A stretch of 64,000 bases of DNA, from positions 1 through 64,000 of the forward strand of contig NZ_LANF01000011.1 in the NCBI RefSeq assembly GCF_000966265.1, written 5' to 3'. The DNA is from Palaeococcus ferrophilus DSM 13482. GTDB lineage: Archaea > Methanobacteriota_B > Thermococci > Thermococcales > Thermococcaceae. Position 1 is the first letter of the stretch. Every line of letters begins with the position of its first letter. Below are positions 47,123 through 54,042 of the stretch, in pieces. The position numbers and the translations under genes were made by a program. The notes beneath the pieces are model-generated. The model had not been told where the DNA came from and did not search any database. It saw only the letters and a program-made list of their open reading frames with translations.

Positions 47123-48031
47123 ATGAGGTGTAAGTTCTGCGGGAGAGAAGCTTACGTCAGGCTTCACTATCCAAAGATGTTCCTCTGCAGGGAGCACTTC
47201 ATTGAGTACTTCGAGAGGAAGGTTAGGAGAACCATAGAGCGCTACAAGCTCCTTAAACCGGAGGAGAAGGTCCTCGTCGTCGTTTCAGGAGGTAAAGACT
47301 CCGCTGTGACAGCCCACGTCCTCAAGAAGCTTGGTTACAACATAGAGTGCCTTCACATAAACCTCGGCATAGACGATTATTCGGAGAAGAGCGAGCGCTA
47401 TGCAAGGGCCCAGTGCGAGGCCCTCAACGTCCCGCTCCACGTGGTGCGCGTCAGGGAGCTTCTCGGCGCGGGAATCGGCGAGCTCAGGACGAGGAGACCA
47501 ACGTGCTCCTACTGCGGAATAACAAAGCGCTACATCTTCAACCGCTTCGCCTACGAGAACGGCTTCGACGCGATAGCGACCGGCCACAACCTCGATGACG
47601 AGGCCTCTTTCATCTTCTCCAACATAATGCACTGGAACACCGAGTACCTCGGCAAACAGGGGCCGCTTTTGCCGGGCGAGGGGAAGTTCGTGAAGAAGGT
47701 GAAGCCCCTCTACGAGCTGACGGAGAGGGAGGTCGTTTACTACGCCCTCGCCACGGGGATAGAGTACATGGTGGAGGAGTGCCCCCACGCGAGGGGAGCT
47801 ACGAGCATTGAAGCCAAAGAGGTTCTCAACGCTATGGAGGAGAAGAGGCCCGGAACGAAGGTGAACTTCATAAAGGGCTTCCTGCGGAAGAGGAGCCTCT
47901 TCGAGGCCGAGCTTAAGGAGGCCCCGCTGGGAGAGTGCAGGGTTTGCGGCATGCCCGCGCAGGGGGAGAAGTGCTCATTCTGCCGCGTCTGGGGGCTCGA
48001 AAAGCCCCTCGAGCTGAAGGTGAAGGGCTGA
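47123..48031 (+). CDS. ttuA: tRNA 2-thiolation enzyme, TtuA/NcsA family
   Basis: A 302-residue PP-loop ATPase that adenylates a tRNA uridine for thiolation. The N-terminal zinc finger is CKFCGREA with a downstream CREH. The PP-loop is SGGKDS, and CSYC plus a later cysteine in EECPH are placed like the catalytic and iron-sulfur cysteines of TtuA. The C-terminal finger is CRVCGMPAQGEKCSFC. NcsA-type enzymes look very similar, so the target (position 54 or 34) is uncertain. GGGGTGAGGAC precedes the ATG; CTTATAAATG near 47088 is the likely TATA box. Confidence 0.88.
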   Translation: MRCKFCGREAYVRLHYPKMFLCREHFIEYFERKVRRTIERYKLLKPEEKVLVVVSGGKDSAVTAHVLKKLGYNIECLHINLGIDDYSEKSERYARAQCEALNVPLHVVRVRELLGAGIGELRTRRPTCSYCGITKRYIFNRFAYENGFDAIATGHNLDDEASFIFSNIMHWNTEYLGKQGPLLPGEGKFVKKVKPLYELTEREVVYYALATGIEYMVEECPHARGATSIEAKEVLNAMEEKRPGTKVNFIKGFLRKRSLFEAELKEAPLGECRVCGMPAQGEKCSFCRVWGLEKPLELKVKG

Positions 48032-48086
48032 GTTCCCATCCGGCTTCTCGATTTTTCAACATGCCGGAGCCGGGAGGGGTTTGAAA

Positions 48087-49403
48087 TCATATTGACCTCC
48101 TGCTCTTCTCAAGCCCGTAGAGGTAGAGAGACGCTGGTACGGTGTCTTCCCCTACCTCATCCTTTGAGACGTAGATGGTTGGGAAGGGATAGCTCTTCCT
48201 CTTCACCCTTCCGTACTTGACCTCTATCCCGAAGAAGCCTCCTCTCTTCACGACGAGGTCACACTCCCTGTTTTGATCGTAGTAGAAGCCACCAAATGAG
48301 TGCTTCTCTCTCATTATCGGTTCTTCGCGGGACCATATCACGTGAGTTGCCACCGTGTGCTCCACTAACCACTCTATGTTCTCCTCGACGAACTCAACCG
48401 GATCGCTCCCGAGGTAGAGGGCCAGGGCCGTCGCTATCAAGGAGCTCTGGAAGACCACCTTTTTCTCCTTCCGGTGGGCGTGCCTCTTTCTGTTGATATC
48501 CCAGGCCTCGAGGACGTAGATGAGCCTCGCGCTCTCAAGGGTGTTCAGGTACTCCCTCACCGTCGGATGGGATATTCCAGTCTCACGGGCGAGGGTCACG
48601 TAGTCAACCCTGTTCCCCTTCAGCCTAAAGATAGCTTCAAGAAGCTCCCGAGCTATTTCCTCGCTCTTTCCAGATTTTGCTATCTCCCCGAGGGTGAGCC
48701 TTATTATCTCCTCGTACCTCTTCTCGCTCACCTTTCTTTTCCTCTTGAACTCGAGGACTGCCTCCGGGAAGCCCCCGGTGAGGATGTAGCCGTAGAAAAG
48801 GCCCTCAAGCTCGTCGAACCAGGGAAACAGGTCGTCCGCGGCTGGGGAGTCATAGGTAAAAGCGACCTCCGGGAGCCTGGGGTTGAGGAAGCGCGCGAAC
48901 TCCCTGAAGTTCAAAGGGTTGAAGTAGTACTCGTTCCCCTCTATTCCCCTCCCTGGAAGGAGCTCGCTTTCTCTCTTAAGCTCCACGGGATTTGAGCCGG
49001 TTGCGACTGTGGTTGCCCTCTCCTCCCCGAGGGCCTTGAGAAGGAGCCTCCAGTCCCTGAGGTAGGTTATCTCGTCGAGGAGGACTGTTAGCTCGCCGTG
49101 CCTCCTCCGGAGCTCCTCTATGAAGGAAACGACCTCTTTCCTCGAGAACCTGTCGGCGGGAATGTAAACAATCTTCCTCGGGTCGGTTCCGGGGCGTATG
49201 AGCTCCTCCACGAGGGTCTTGAGGTAGAAGCTCTTTCCTGCCCTTCTGATGCCCCTGAGGAGGATAACGCCTCCTGGATTAACTGTTATTCGCTTCCTAG
49301 GTATTACCTCTCCCGCCCTCGAGAGGTCGGGGTCTTCACTCTCCCAGCCTTCCCCCTTCCACCAGGGGTTGTAGCGGACGAGCCTCACAATCTTGACTGC
49401 CAT
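48087..49403 (-). CDS. AAA ATPase with DUF4143-type C-terminus
   Basis: A 438-residue ATPase. Walker A is RGIRRAGKSF near residues 50-59, Walker B VLLDEITYL near 108-116, and an arginine/sensor region ATGSNPVELKRE follows. The middle has a winged-helix-like segment (VDYVTLARETGISHPTVREYLNTLESARLIYVLEAW shortened here), and the C-terminal nuclease-like fold ends with ECDLVVKRGGFFGIEVKYG. The ATG at 49403 is about 26 bases below a TATA box and adjoins the first of four dyads, so the gene is probably leaderless and self-regulated. The true function is unknown. Confidence 0.85.
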   Translation of the reverse strand: MAVKIVRLVRYNPWWKGEGWESEDPDLSRAGEVIPRKRITVNPGGVILLRGIRRAGKSFYLKTLVEELIRPGTDPRKIVYIPADRFSRKEVVSFIEELRRRHGELTVLLDEITYLRDWRLLLKALGEERATTVATGSNPVELKRESELLPGRGIEGNEYYFNPLNFREFARFLNPRLPEVAFTYDSPAADDLFPWFDELEGLFYGYILTGGFPEAVLEFKRKRKVSEKRYEEIIRLTLGEIAKSGKSEEIARELLEAIFRLKGNRVDYVTLARETGISHPTVREYLNTLESARLIYVLEAWDINRKRHAHRKEKKVVFQSSLIATALALYLGSDPVEFVEENIEWLVEHTVATHVIWSREEPIMREKHSFGGFYYDQNRECDLVVKRGGFFGIEVKYGRVKRKSYPFPTIYVSKDEVGEDTVPASLYLYGLEKSRRSI

Positions 49404-49404
49404 G

Positions 49405-49520
49405 TGTGAAAGTATGCTTTCACAGTTTATAAGATTTGTGAAAGTCCACTTTCATAAATCGGCCTATTTATGAAAACCCACTTTCACAGATCACAGCTTT
49501 TATGAAAGTCCGCTTTCATA
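49405..49520 (-). promoter_or_regulatory. Promoter with four phased dyad operators
   Basis: Four 20-base dyads, each of an 8-base arm, 4-base gap and 8-base arm, lie at 49405-49424, 49437-49456, 49469-49488 and 49501-49520. The consensus is T(G/A)TGAAAG-N4-CTTTCA(C/T)A; the first copy has perfect arms, and the others differ at one to two positions. Copies start exactly 32 bases apart, about three helical turns. On the minus strand a TATA box CTTATAAAC lies at about 49426-49434, between copies one and two. Copy one sits between TATA and the ATPase start. Confidence 0.8.
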
Positions 49521-49552
49521 AAGTGGGCAAAAGGAGGAAGCCGCCCCAGCGT

Positions 49553-50353
49553 TCAGACCTTCCGGAGCTTGCCTATTCCCTCCCACCTCTCCTCCCTCAC
49601 AAGCTCCAGGGCGTAGGCGTAGATGCCGAGCTTCAGAAGATTCTCCGGCGTGGGGTCTTTCCTTGAGAGCTCTTTAACGGCGGAGGAGAGCTTCTGGAGG
49701 GCCTTCTCCTTGGCCTTCTTGGAGTAGTCGGCGAACTCAAGGGCCTGGAGGATGGAGAGGACTTCGAGGAGAGCTTCCGTAGGGAGTTCAAGGGTTTCTC
49801 CAGCAGGGGCTTTCTTTTTCCCTCTGGTCTTTGCTTTCTTCCCACTTATTTCGCTGTAAACCTGCCGTAGCTCCCCTATGTCCTGCTCTGTTAGGATTCC
49901 CGCCTCTACTAGGGCACGGTCTACGTCCGCTCGTTCAAACGCTTGTAGCGTCTCTGCGGGCATATTAAATGCACCCCTGTGAACCTTCTCAGTCACCTTT
50001 TTTACAGTGCGCACTGCCTTTATCAGGCGCTTTCTTTCCTCCTCGCTCAATGGCCTGCCTCTCACGTCCTCTATATGTGATGCTATGCGGTTTGCTATAA
50101 CCTCGTCGTCTGTGTTGAGTATCTGATCGAAGGTTGCGTGCGGATCGTCCACGAGGTATGCTATTTCCCTAGCAACACGCATTCCCACTTCTGGGCTGTG
50201 CTTTTTTGCCATCTCTGCCGCAAGGGGCATCATGAGTTCCGTGAAGAGAATGATTGCAGGGGCGTGCGGGTTATCTGCCTTTCTGTGTGGCCAATACAGG
50301 TCATCAGTATGGGGGGGTATTCGCCTTCCCTCGTTTTCTTTATTTTTTTGCAT
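49553..50353 (-). CDS. Unknown island protein, paralogue of the 51469 gene
   Basis: A 266-residue, mostly helical protein. The last 70 residues (EVLSILQALEFADYSKKAKE and KDPTPENLLKLGIYAYALEL) match the end of the gene at 51469, and the middle (DQILNTDDEVIANRIA) also matches. A lysine-rich linker (about residues 170-190) separates the two parts. I recognise no enzyme motif. The ATG at 50353 is 14 bases inside the preceding small gene, at an A7 run (50343-50349); losing one A would fuse the two. Confidence 0.65.
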   Translation of the reverse strand: MQKNKENEGRRIPPHTDDLYWPHRKADNPHAPAIILFTELMMPLAAEMAKKHSPEVGMRVAREIAYLVDDPHATFDQILNTDDEVIANRIASHIEDVRGRPLSEEERKRLIKAVRTVKKVTEKVHRGAFNMPAETLQAFERADVDRALVEAGILTEQDIGELRQVYSEISGKKAKTRGKKKAPAGETLELPTEALLEVLSILQALEFADYSKKAKEKALQKLSSAVKELSRKDPTPENLLKLGIYAYALELVREERWEGIGKLRKV

Positions 50354-50540
50354 CCATTCCCGTTAACTTCGATATAATTTTGTGTGTATCGTATCCGCTT
50401 AATACGATGCTTAGCGCACCAATTTTGTGTAAATCCTTCTCTGTCAGCCCGTACTGCTTCGCTATCTTCTCCAGATCTTTGCCCTTCTTTTTCTCCTTCT
50501 TCCCGAATATGAACATCCCGGTGAGCGGCAGGAGCGACAA
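50340..50540 (-). CDS. Small unknown protein ahead of the 49553 gene
   Basis: A 66-residue protein with a hydrophobic opening (LLPLTGMFIFG), a lysine-rich patch and a helical part (KDLEKIAKQYGLTEKDLHKIG). The TTG at 50540 follows GGGTGGTACCC and is preferred; a GTG at 50549 and an ATG at 50516 are alternatives. It ends at TAA within an A7 run that also contains the start of the next gene. It may be the true N-terminus of that larger protein. Confidence 0.5.
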   Translation of the reverse strand: MSLLPLTGMFIFGKKEKKKGKDLEKIAKQYGLTEKDLHKIGALSIVLSGYDTHKIISKLTGMDAKK

Positions 50541-50636
50541 GGGTACCACCCTCTAAGGTTTGGTCTCAGAGAAATAAGGGTTTCGGGCTGGGAAAGGTTA
50601 ATAACCTGCCTGAAGAAAAATCTTAATGGTGAGAGA

Positions 50637-50810
50637 ATGGCCGAGGCGACCAGGGGCAAGGCCCTCAAGCTCTACGAGAGGATGTTCGAACGGGAGATGG
50701 AGATTTTGAAACTCATCGAGGAGAAGAAAAGGGAAATAAAGCCCGGAATGCTGGGAAAGGGGAGCTTTGAGGAGTTCAAGAAGTACAAGCTCGAGGTGTA
50801 CGAAGGGTGA
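50637..50810 (+). CDS. Small antitoxin-like protein of a PIN toxin pair
   Basis: A 57-residue, highly charged helical protein (MAEATRGKALKLYERMFERE at the start). GGTGAGAGA precedes the ATG. It ends at 50810, where the stop codon overlaps the start of the PIN gene (GTGATG). Size, charge and coupling are those of a VapB-type antitoxin, but it has no recognisable DNA-binding motif. A 13-base dyad AGGTTAATAACCT (50595-50607) lies in its promoter region. Confidence 0.7.
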   Translation: MAEATRGKALKLYERMFEREMEILKLIEEKKREIKPGMLGKGSFEEFKKYKLEVYEG

Positions 50811-51259
50811 TGTTCCTCGACTCAAGCGTCCTCTACAACTACCTCGTCGAGACAGAACTAACGAAAGAAGCCGTCAAACTTGTAGACTCTGATGAAGTAA
50901 AAATAGTCTCCGACACCGTCATCGATGAGCTTTTCTACGTGCTCCTGAGGAGAAGTGCCCAGAAGGAGTATGGTGTTTCATCTGCGTGGGGCCTCAAGAA
51001 GCTCCTGAGAAAGAACGAGAGCTTTAGAAAAATCTCCCTTGATGTAATCTCGACCGTTCTTAGCCTCATAGAGGCAAAGGGGATAATCATCGTTCCGGAC
51101 TCAAGGGACTGGCTCACCATAGGAACCCTCGTTCATGACTACTCCCTTCTTCCCCACGACGCGAGGATCCTCGCGACGGCCCTCGAGAACAACTGCACCA
51201 GGCTTGCGACCTTCGACGAAGACTCTAGGGACGTGGACATCATAGAGATCGTTCCGTGA
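50810..51259 (+). CDS. PIN-domain toxin (VapC-like)
   Basis: A 149-residue PIN-domain ribonuclease. Acidic active-site residues are seen at LDSS (aspartate 3 or 4), in VIDELFY, and in the pair PHDARILATALE and TFDEDSRD near the C-terminus. VapC toxins cleave RNA unless bound by their antitoxin. It is read through from the small gene upstream with a TGATG overlap, so the two are one operon. Confidence 0.88.
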   Translation: MFLDSSVLYNYLVETELTKEAVKLVDSDEVKIVSDTVIDELFYVLLRRSAQKEYGVSSAWGLKKLLRKNESFRKISLDVISTVLSLIEAKGIIIVPDSRDWLTIGTLVHDYSLLPHDARILATALENNCTRLATFDEDSRDVDIIEIVP

Positions 51260-51347
51260 GGTTTCAGCTAAGAAATCCCTTAAAAGCCCCTCAAGTCCCA
51301 CCTGAACCCGGACAGTCCCTACTCATTAGCTCAAGGGGACCCCTTTT

Positions 51348-51386
51348 AACTTGCAGGGGTGCAAGTTACTTGTGGGGGTGCAAGTT
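51348..51386 (+). promoter_or_regulatory. Paired dyads without an intact downstream gene
   Basis: AACTTGCA-GGGG-TGCAAGTT (51348-51367) is a perfect 8-4-8 dyad. It shares its last base with a second, imperfect copy (51367-51386) whose right arm is the identical TGCAAGTT. A TATA-like TTTTAAC (51344-51350) precedes it on the plus strand, and a TTG follows at the end of copy two. No intact gene lies downstream. A 20-codon tail on the plus strand (ending EEYLRMKRVKKRA at a TAA, 51474) may be the end of a deleted gene. Confidence 0.6.
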
Positions 51387-51468
51387 GAAACAAGGACATT
51401 CAATCGGCCTAGGACTTCCCGCTCAGCAAAGAGGAGTACCTCAGGATGAAAAGGGTTAAAAAGCGGGC

Positions 51469-52011
51469 CTAAAGCCCCTCGATTTCTTTCATCCTCTCCA
51501 GCTCTCCCCTCTTGATTATTTCGATCGCGAAGGCGTAGAGGCCGAGCTTTAGAAGGTTCTCGGGCGTTAGCTTCTCGGCGGAGACTTCTCTTATCCTTGC
51601 GGAGAGCCTCTCGATGGCCTTTCTTTTTGCCTCCTCAGAAAAGCCCGCAAATTCGAGGCCGTTGAGGATGGAGAGGACTTCGACGTTTACGTTGGGGTCG
51701 AGGGACGGTGAGGTTTTTCTTTCATCGTTGTGTTCTGCTACCTTTTCCTCTTCTCTCAGATCTTCCTTCAGTTTTTCTGCAAGTTCTTCTATTGCCATGT
51801 ATAGCTTTGGGTTAAGTGGTTTGATATCTCGTTCTACATCCGGTATGCCCGAAATTTGCATTATCTCGTCATAGAATGATGGATCCTCAGGGTAAGCATC
51901 CGCAATTTTCTTAATGTACGGGATATACTCTTTTATCCTCTGCTTTATTTCCTCCACACTCACTTTTTGCTCCGTACTGCTAGCAATTTTTGTTGCAATG
52001 GTAGTGAGCAC
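51469..52011 (-). CDS. Unknown island protein, paralogue of the 49553 gene (no proper start)
   Basis: A 180-residue open frame from a GTG at 52011 that lacks a ribosome binding site. Its end (EVLSILNGLEFAGFSEEAKR and LTPENLLKLGLYAFAIEI) matches the gene at 49553. Its frame stays open upstream to 52185 without any start codon, and this upstream part (ITLDDIINSEDV) also matches the paralogue. The real gene therefore extends further and is broken at the A7 run at 52177-52183. See the adjoining pseudogene entry. Confidence 0.6.
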   Translation of the reverse strand: MLTTIATKIASSTEQKVSVEEIKQRIKEYIPYIKKIADAYPEDPSFYDEIMQISGIPDVERDIKPLNPKLYMAIEELAEKLKEDLREEEKVAEHNDERKTSPSLDPNVNVEVLSILNGLEFAGFSEEAKRKAIERLSARIREVSAEKLTPENLLKLGLYAFAIEIIKRGELERMKEIEGL

Positions 52012-52416
52012 GTCCTCTGAGTTTATTATGTCATCGAGGGTAATGGGTTTTTTATCTTGCTCCTTTAGCTTTTTTCCCTGTATTTCCTGTCGCGCTTCAG
52101 AAAGACGTCCTCTCTGGTAGTAAACATGCGTATTTTTGCAGGAACTACATCTTCTACTCTTGCACGGCTGCCGAACTTTTTTTGGCTACTGATGTGATTA
52201 CGTCCAGAAACATGAGGATTTTTGCCAACTCTATGTCGTCCTTGGCAACGACGTATATCGGTTTTCCCCCGAACGGTCGCTTATAATTCCTTGCGTCTCT
52301 AGGGGGATATTCTTCTTTTTCATGAGGTATACCATTAATGCGCTCGCCAGCTTTGAGTGTATACGCGTGGCATCCTTTTTCGTCTTGCTCTCATGTGCAA
52401 TCCACAGGGCCGGCAT
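52012..52416 (-). pseudogene. Broken 5' part of the 51469 gene
   Basis: Upstream of 52183 the coding sequence continues in another frame (GGKPIYVVAKDDIELAKIL, then FLDVITSVAKK). Removing one A from the A7 run at 52177-52183 joins it to the 51469 frame. The joined sequence aligns with the 49553 protein (AIILFTELMMPLAAEMAKK against AKILMFLDVITSVAKK). Further upstream two frames look equally plausible between about 52250 and 52416, one starting at an ATG at 52416, and neither is complete. From 52417 to 52619 I see no gene, only short open stretches. Confidence 0.55.
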
Positions 52417-52619
52417 TATCGAAAGGAAAATTACTTGCAGAATATGTGGTGTGTGAAGGGGAGAGAATCCATCACCAAGAGCATCACATCACCCTCCATT
52501 CTTCAGCATCAAGGGAAATAAGCTTTTCTCCTCTCCCCTCGCAGGTTTCCAAAGAGTCACTGTTAAGACCGTAAAAACAAAGAGGTTAACGATAGCGTAA
52601 AATTTCGGGGTTTACGCGG

Positions 52620-53963
52620 TCAACGGTAGTGAGGGAAGTCCCCCAAGTCCCAAACTAACCAGCCCTCCTCCCTGAGCTCTTCCTTTCCCTCGATGTTTTT
52701 AGCGATCAGTCCATAATACTTTTCCCACCCGTCCAGTCTAACGAGTTTTGCCTTCCTCTCCACGTCCTTCAAAATCCTCGTCGCTTCCCTCTCGCTCAAA
52801 TCCTTCCACTTGGCCTCGACGAAGAGCGCCTTCTTTTCACGCTCGTTGAGAGCGACGAGGTCAATCTCCTCGTTTTTGTGCCACCACCTTCCAATCCTGG
52901 TGAACTTAAACGGGAGCTTCTCGCGTTTATTCAACTTTATGAGGAACTCCCTGGCGATCTTCTCGAACACAGGGCCGAGATAGTGGGGGTAATCCCTCCT
53001 GATCGTCTCCACATCAAAGGTTCCCTCCTCAATGGGGGAGAGGTTGGGATAGATAAAGCGGAACCAGAAAGCCAGGAAGTTGTCGGCTAAATAGTACCTT
53101 CCTTTCTTTGAGCTCTCCCTTTCAGTTATAGGAACCTCCCGCACAACGAAACCTGTCTCCATGAGGTTCCGGAGGTATGGACTCAGGTCGGAGTGCCTCA
53201 TCCTCGCAAAGTCCCTGATCTCCTTCGGTGTTGTTTTCCCGTTTGCTATCGCCTCAAGGATTCTTTTGTAAGTGCTCACTTCCGTGAACTCGTAGCGAAG
53301 GAGAAAGTCCACTTCGTCCCGGAAAAAACTGACCGGGTTTGAAAGTTCCTCTTCCAGCCATCCCCAGAAGGGCAGCCTGACCCGGTTTATGTAGAAAGGT
53401 ATCCCGTCGGTGAGGCCGTGGACCTCTACCAGCTCCTTCCAGGCGGCGTTAGGAAAGAACTCCCTCAGAGAGAAGAAACTCATAGGTCTAAGCTTGAGAG
53501 ATCCGGTTCTCCTGCCGTAGAGGGGGCTTTTGTAGCTGAGAACCTTCTCCGTGATCATGCTCACCGAGGAACCGAGGAGAACGAGCTTGGTCCCCGAATT
53601 CGAGAGGTCGGTATCAATTATCCTCTGGAACAGAGAGAGAATTCCCGGGTTCTCCTTTATGAGGTTGGGGAACTCGTCTATAACTATAACCTTTCCCTTA
53701 AGGGCGTGAAGGGTTCCCTCCCAGTCCTCACGGGCGTACCTGACCTCTGGAAATGTTCTCTCCGCGGTCTCCCTAAAGTGCCTCAGGTTCTCCCCCTCGA
53801 CTGCAAGATAGTATACGTGGGAGGTTCCCTTAACTGCCTCAAGCACAAGTCTCGTTTTCCCGACCCTTCTCCGCCCGTAGATGACGATCAGCTCAAAGCC
53901 CTTCCCCTCAAGGTGCTTTTTAAGGGACTTCAGTTCCTCTCGCCTGTTCACAAAGCGAGACAA
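52620..53963 (-). CDS. Archaeal AAA ATPase with DUF234 C-terminus
   Basis: A 447-residue protein of the archaeal ATPase/DUF234 family. The opening RFVNRREELKSLKKHLEG and Walker A YGRRRVGKTRLV (near residues 29-40) are typical, and Walker B is VIVIDEFPNL. A winged-helix stretch (TTPKEIRDFARMRHSDLSPY) follows the ATPase core, and the C-terminal nuclease-like domain contains EEIDLVALNEREKKALFVEAKW. Its TTG start at 53963 touches the dyad operators. The gene is unrelated in sequence to the 48087 ATPase. Confidence 0.85.
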   Translation of the reverse strand: MSRFVNRREELKSLKKHLEGKGFELIVIYGRRRVGKTRLVLEAVKGTSHVYYLAVEGENLRHFRETAERTFPEVRYAREDWEGTLHALKGKVIVIDEFPNLIKENPGILSLFQRIIDTDLSNSGTKLVLLGSSVSMITEKVLSYKSPLYGRRTGSLKLRPMSFFSLREFFPNAAWKELVEVHGLTDGIPFYINRVRLPFWGWLEEELSNPVSFFRDEVDFLLRYEFTEVSTYKRILEAIANGKTTPKEIRDFARMRHSDLSPYLRNLMETGFVVREVPITERESSKKGRYYLADNFLAFWFRFIYPNLSPIEEGTFDVETIRRDYPHYLGPVFEKIAREFLIKLNKREKLPFKFTRIGRWWHKNEEIDLVALNEREKKALFVEAKWKDLSEREATRILKDVERKAKLVRLDGWEKYYGLIAKNIEGKEELREEGWLVWDLGDFPHYR

Positions 53964-53997
53964 TGATAATCACCATTATGATAATTTCGATTATCAT
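53963..53997 (-). promoter_or_regulatory. Overlapping dyads at the DUF234 ATPase start
   Basis: ATGATAAT-TTCG-ATTATCAT (53978-53997) is a perfect 8-4-8 dyad. ATGATAAT-CACC-ATTATGAT (53963-53982) is a second copy with one mismatch; the two overlap by five bases. On the minus strand a TATA-like CTTTAATATG lies just upstream (about 53996-54006). The dyads therefore sit between TATA and the TTG start, like copy one at the other ATPase gene. Confidence 0.7.
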
Positions 53998-54042
53998 ATT
54001 AAAGCCTTTCTCTTTAAATCGGGGTCTGTCCGTCGTGAGTTT

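Noticed and set aside
49405-49520. Regular repeats resembling a tiny CRISPR array
   Set aside because: Repeats are 20-base dyads with 12-base spacers that include the promoter; repeat length, spacer length and absence of cas genes do not fit CRISPR.
50311-50317. G7/C7 run in the 49553 gene as another frame break
   Set aside because: The reading frame is continuous through it and aligns with the paralogue on both sides.
52231-52416. A 61-residue ORF from an ATG at 52416 as an independent gene
   Set aside because: Its last third overlaps the better-supported frame that aligns with the 49553 paralogue, so at most its first part is a remnant of the same gene.
52338-52574. A 78-residue plus-strand ORF
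   Set aside because: Low-complexity composition, no ribosome binding site and no similarity to anything recognised; treated as chance.
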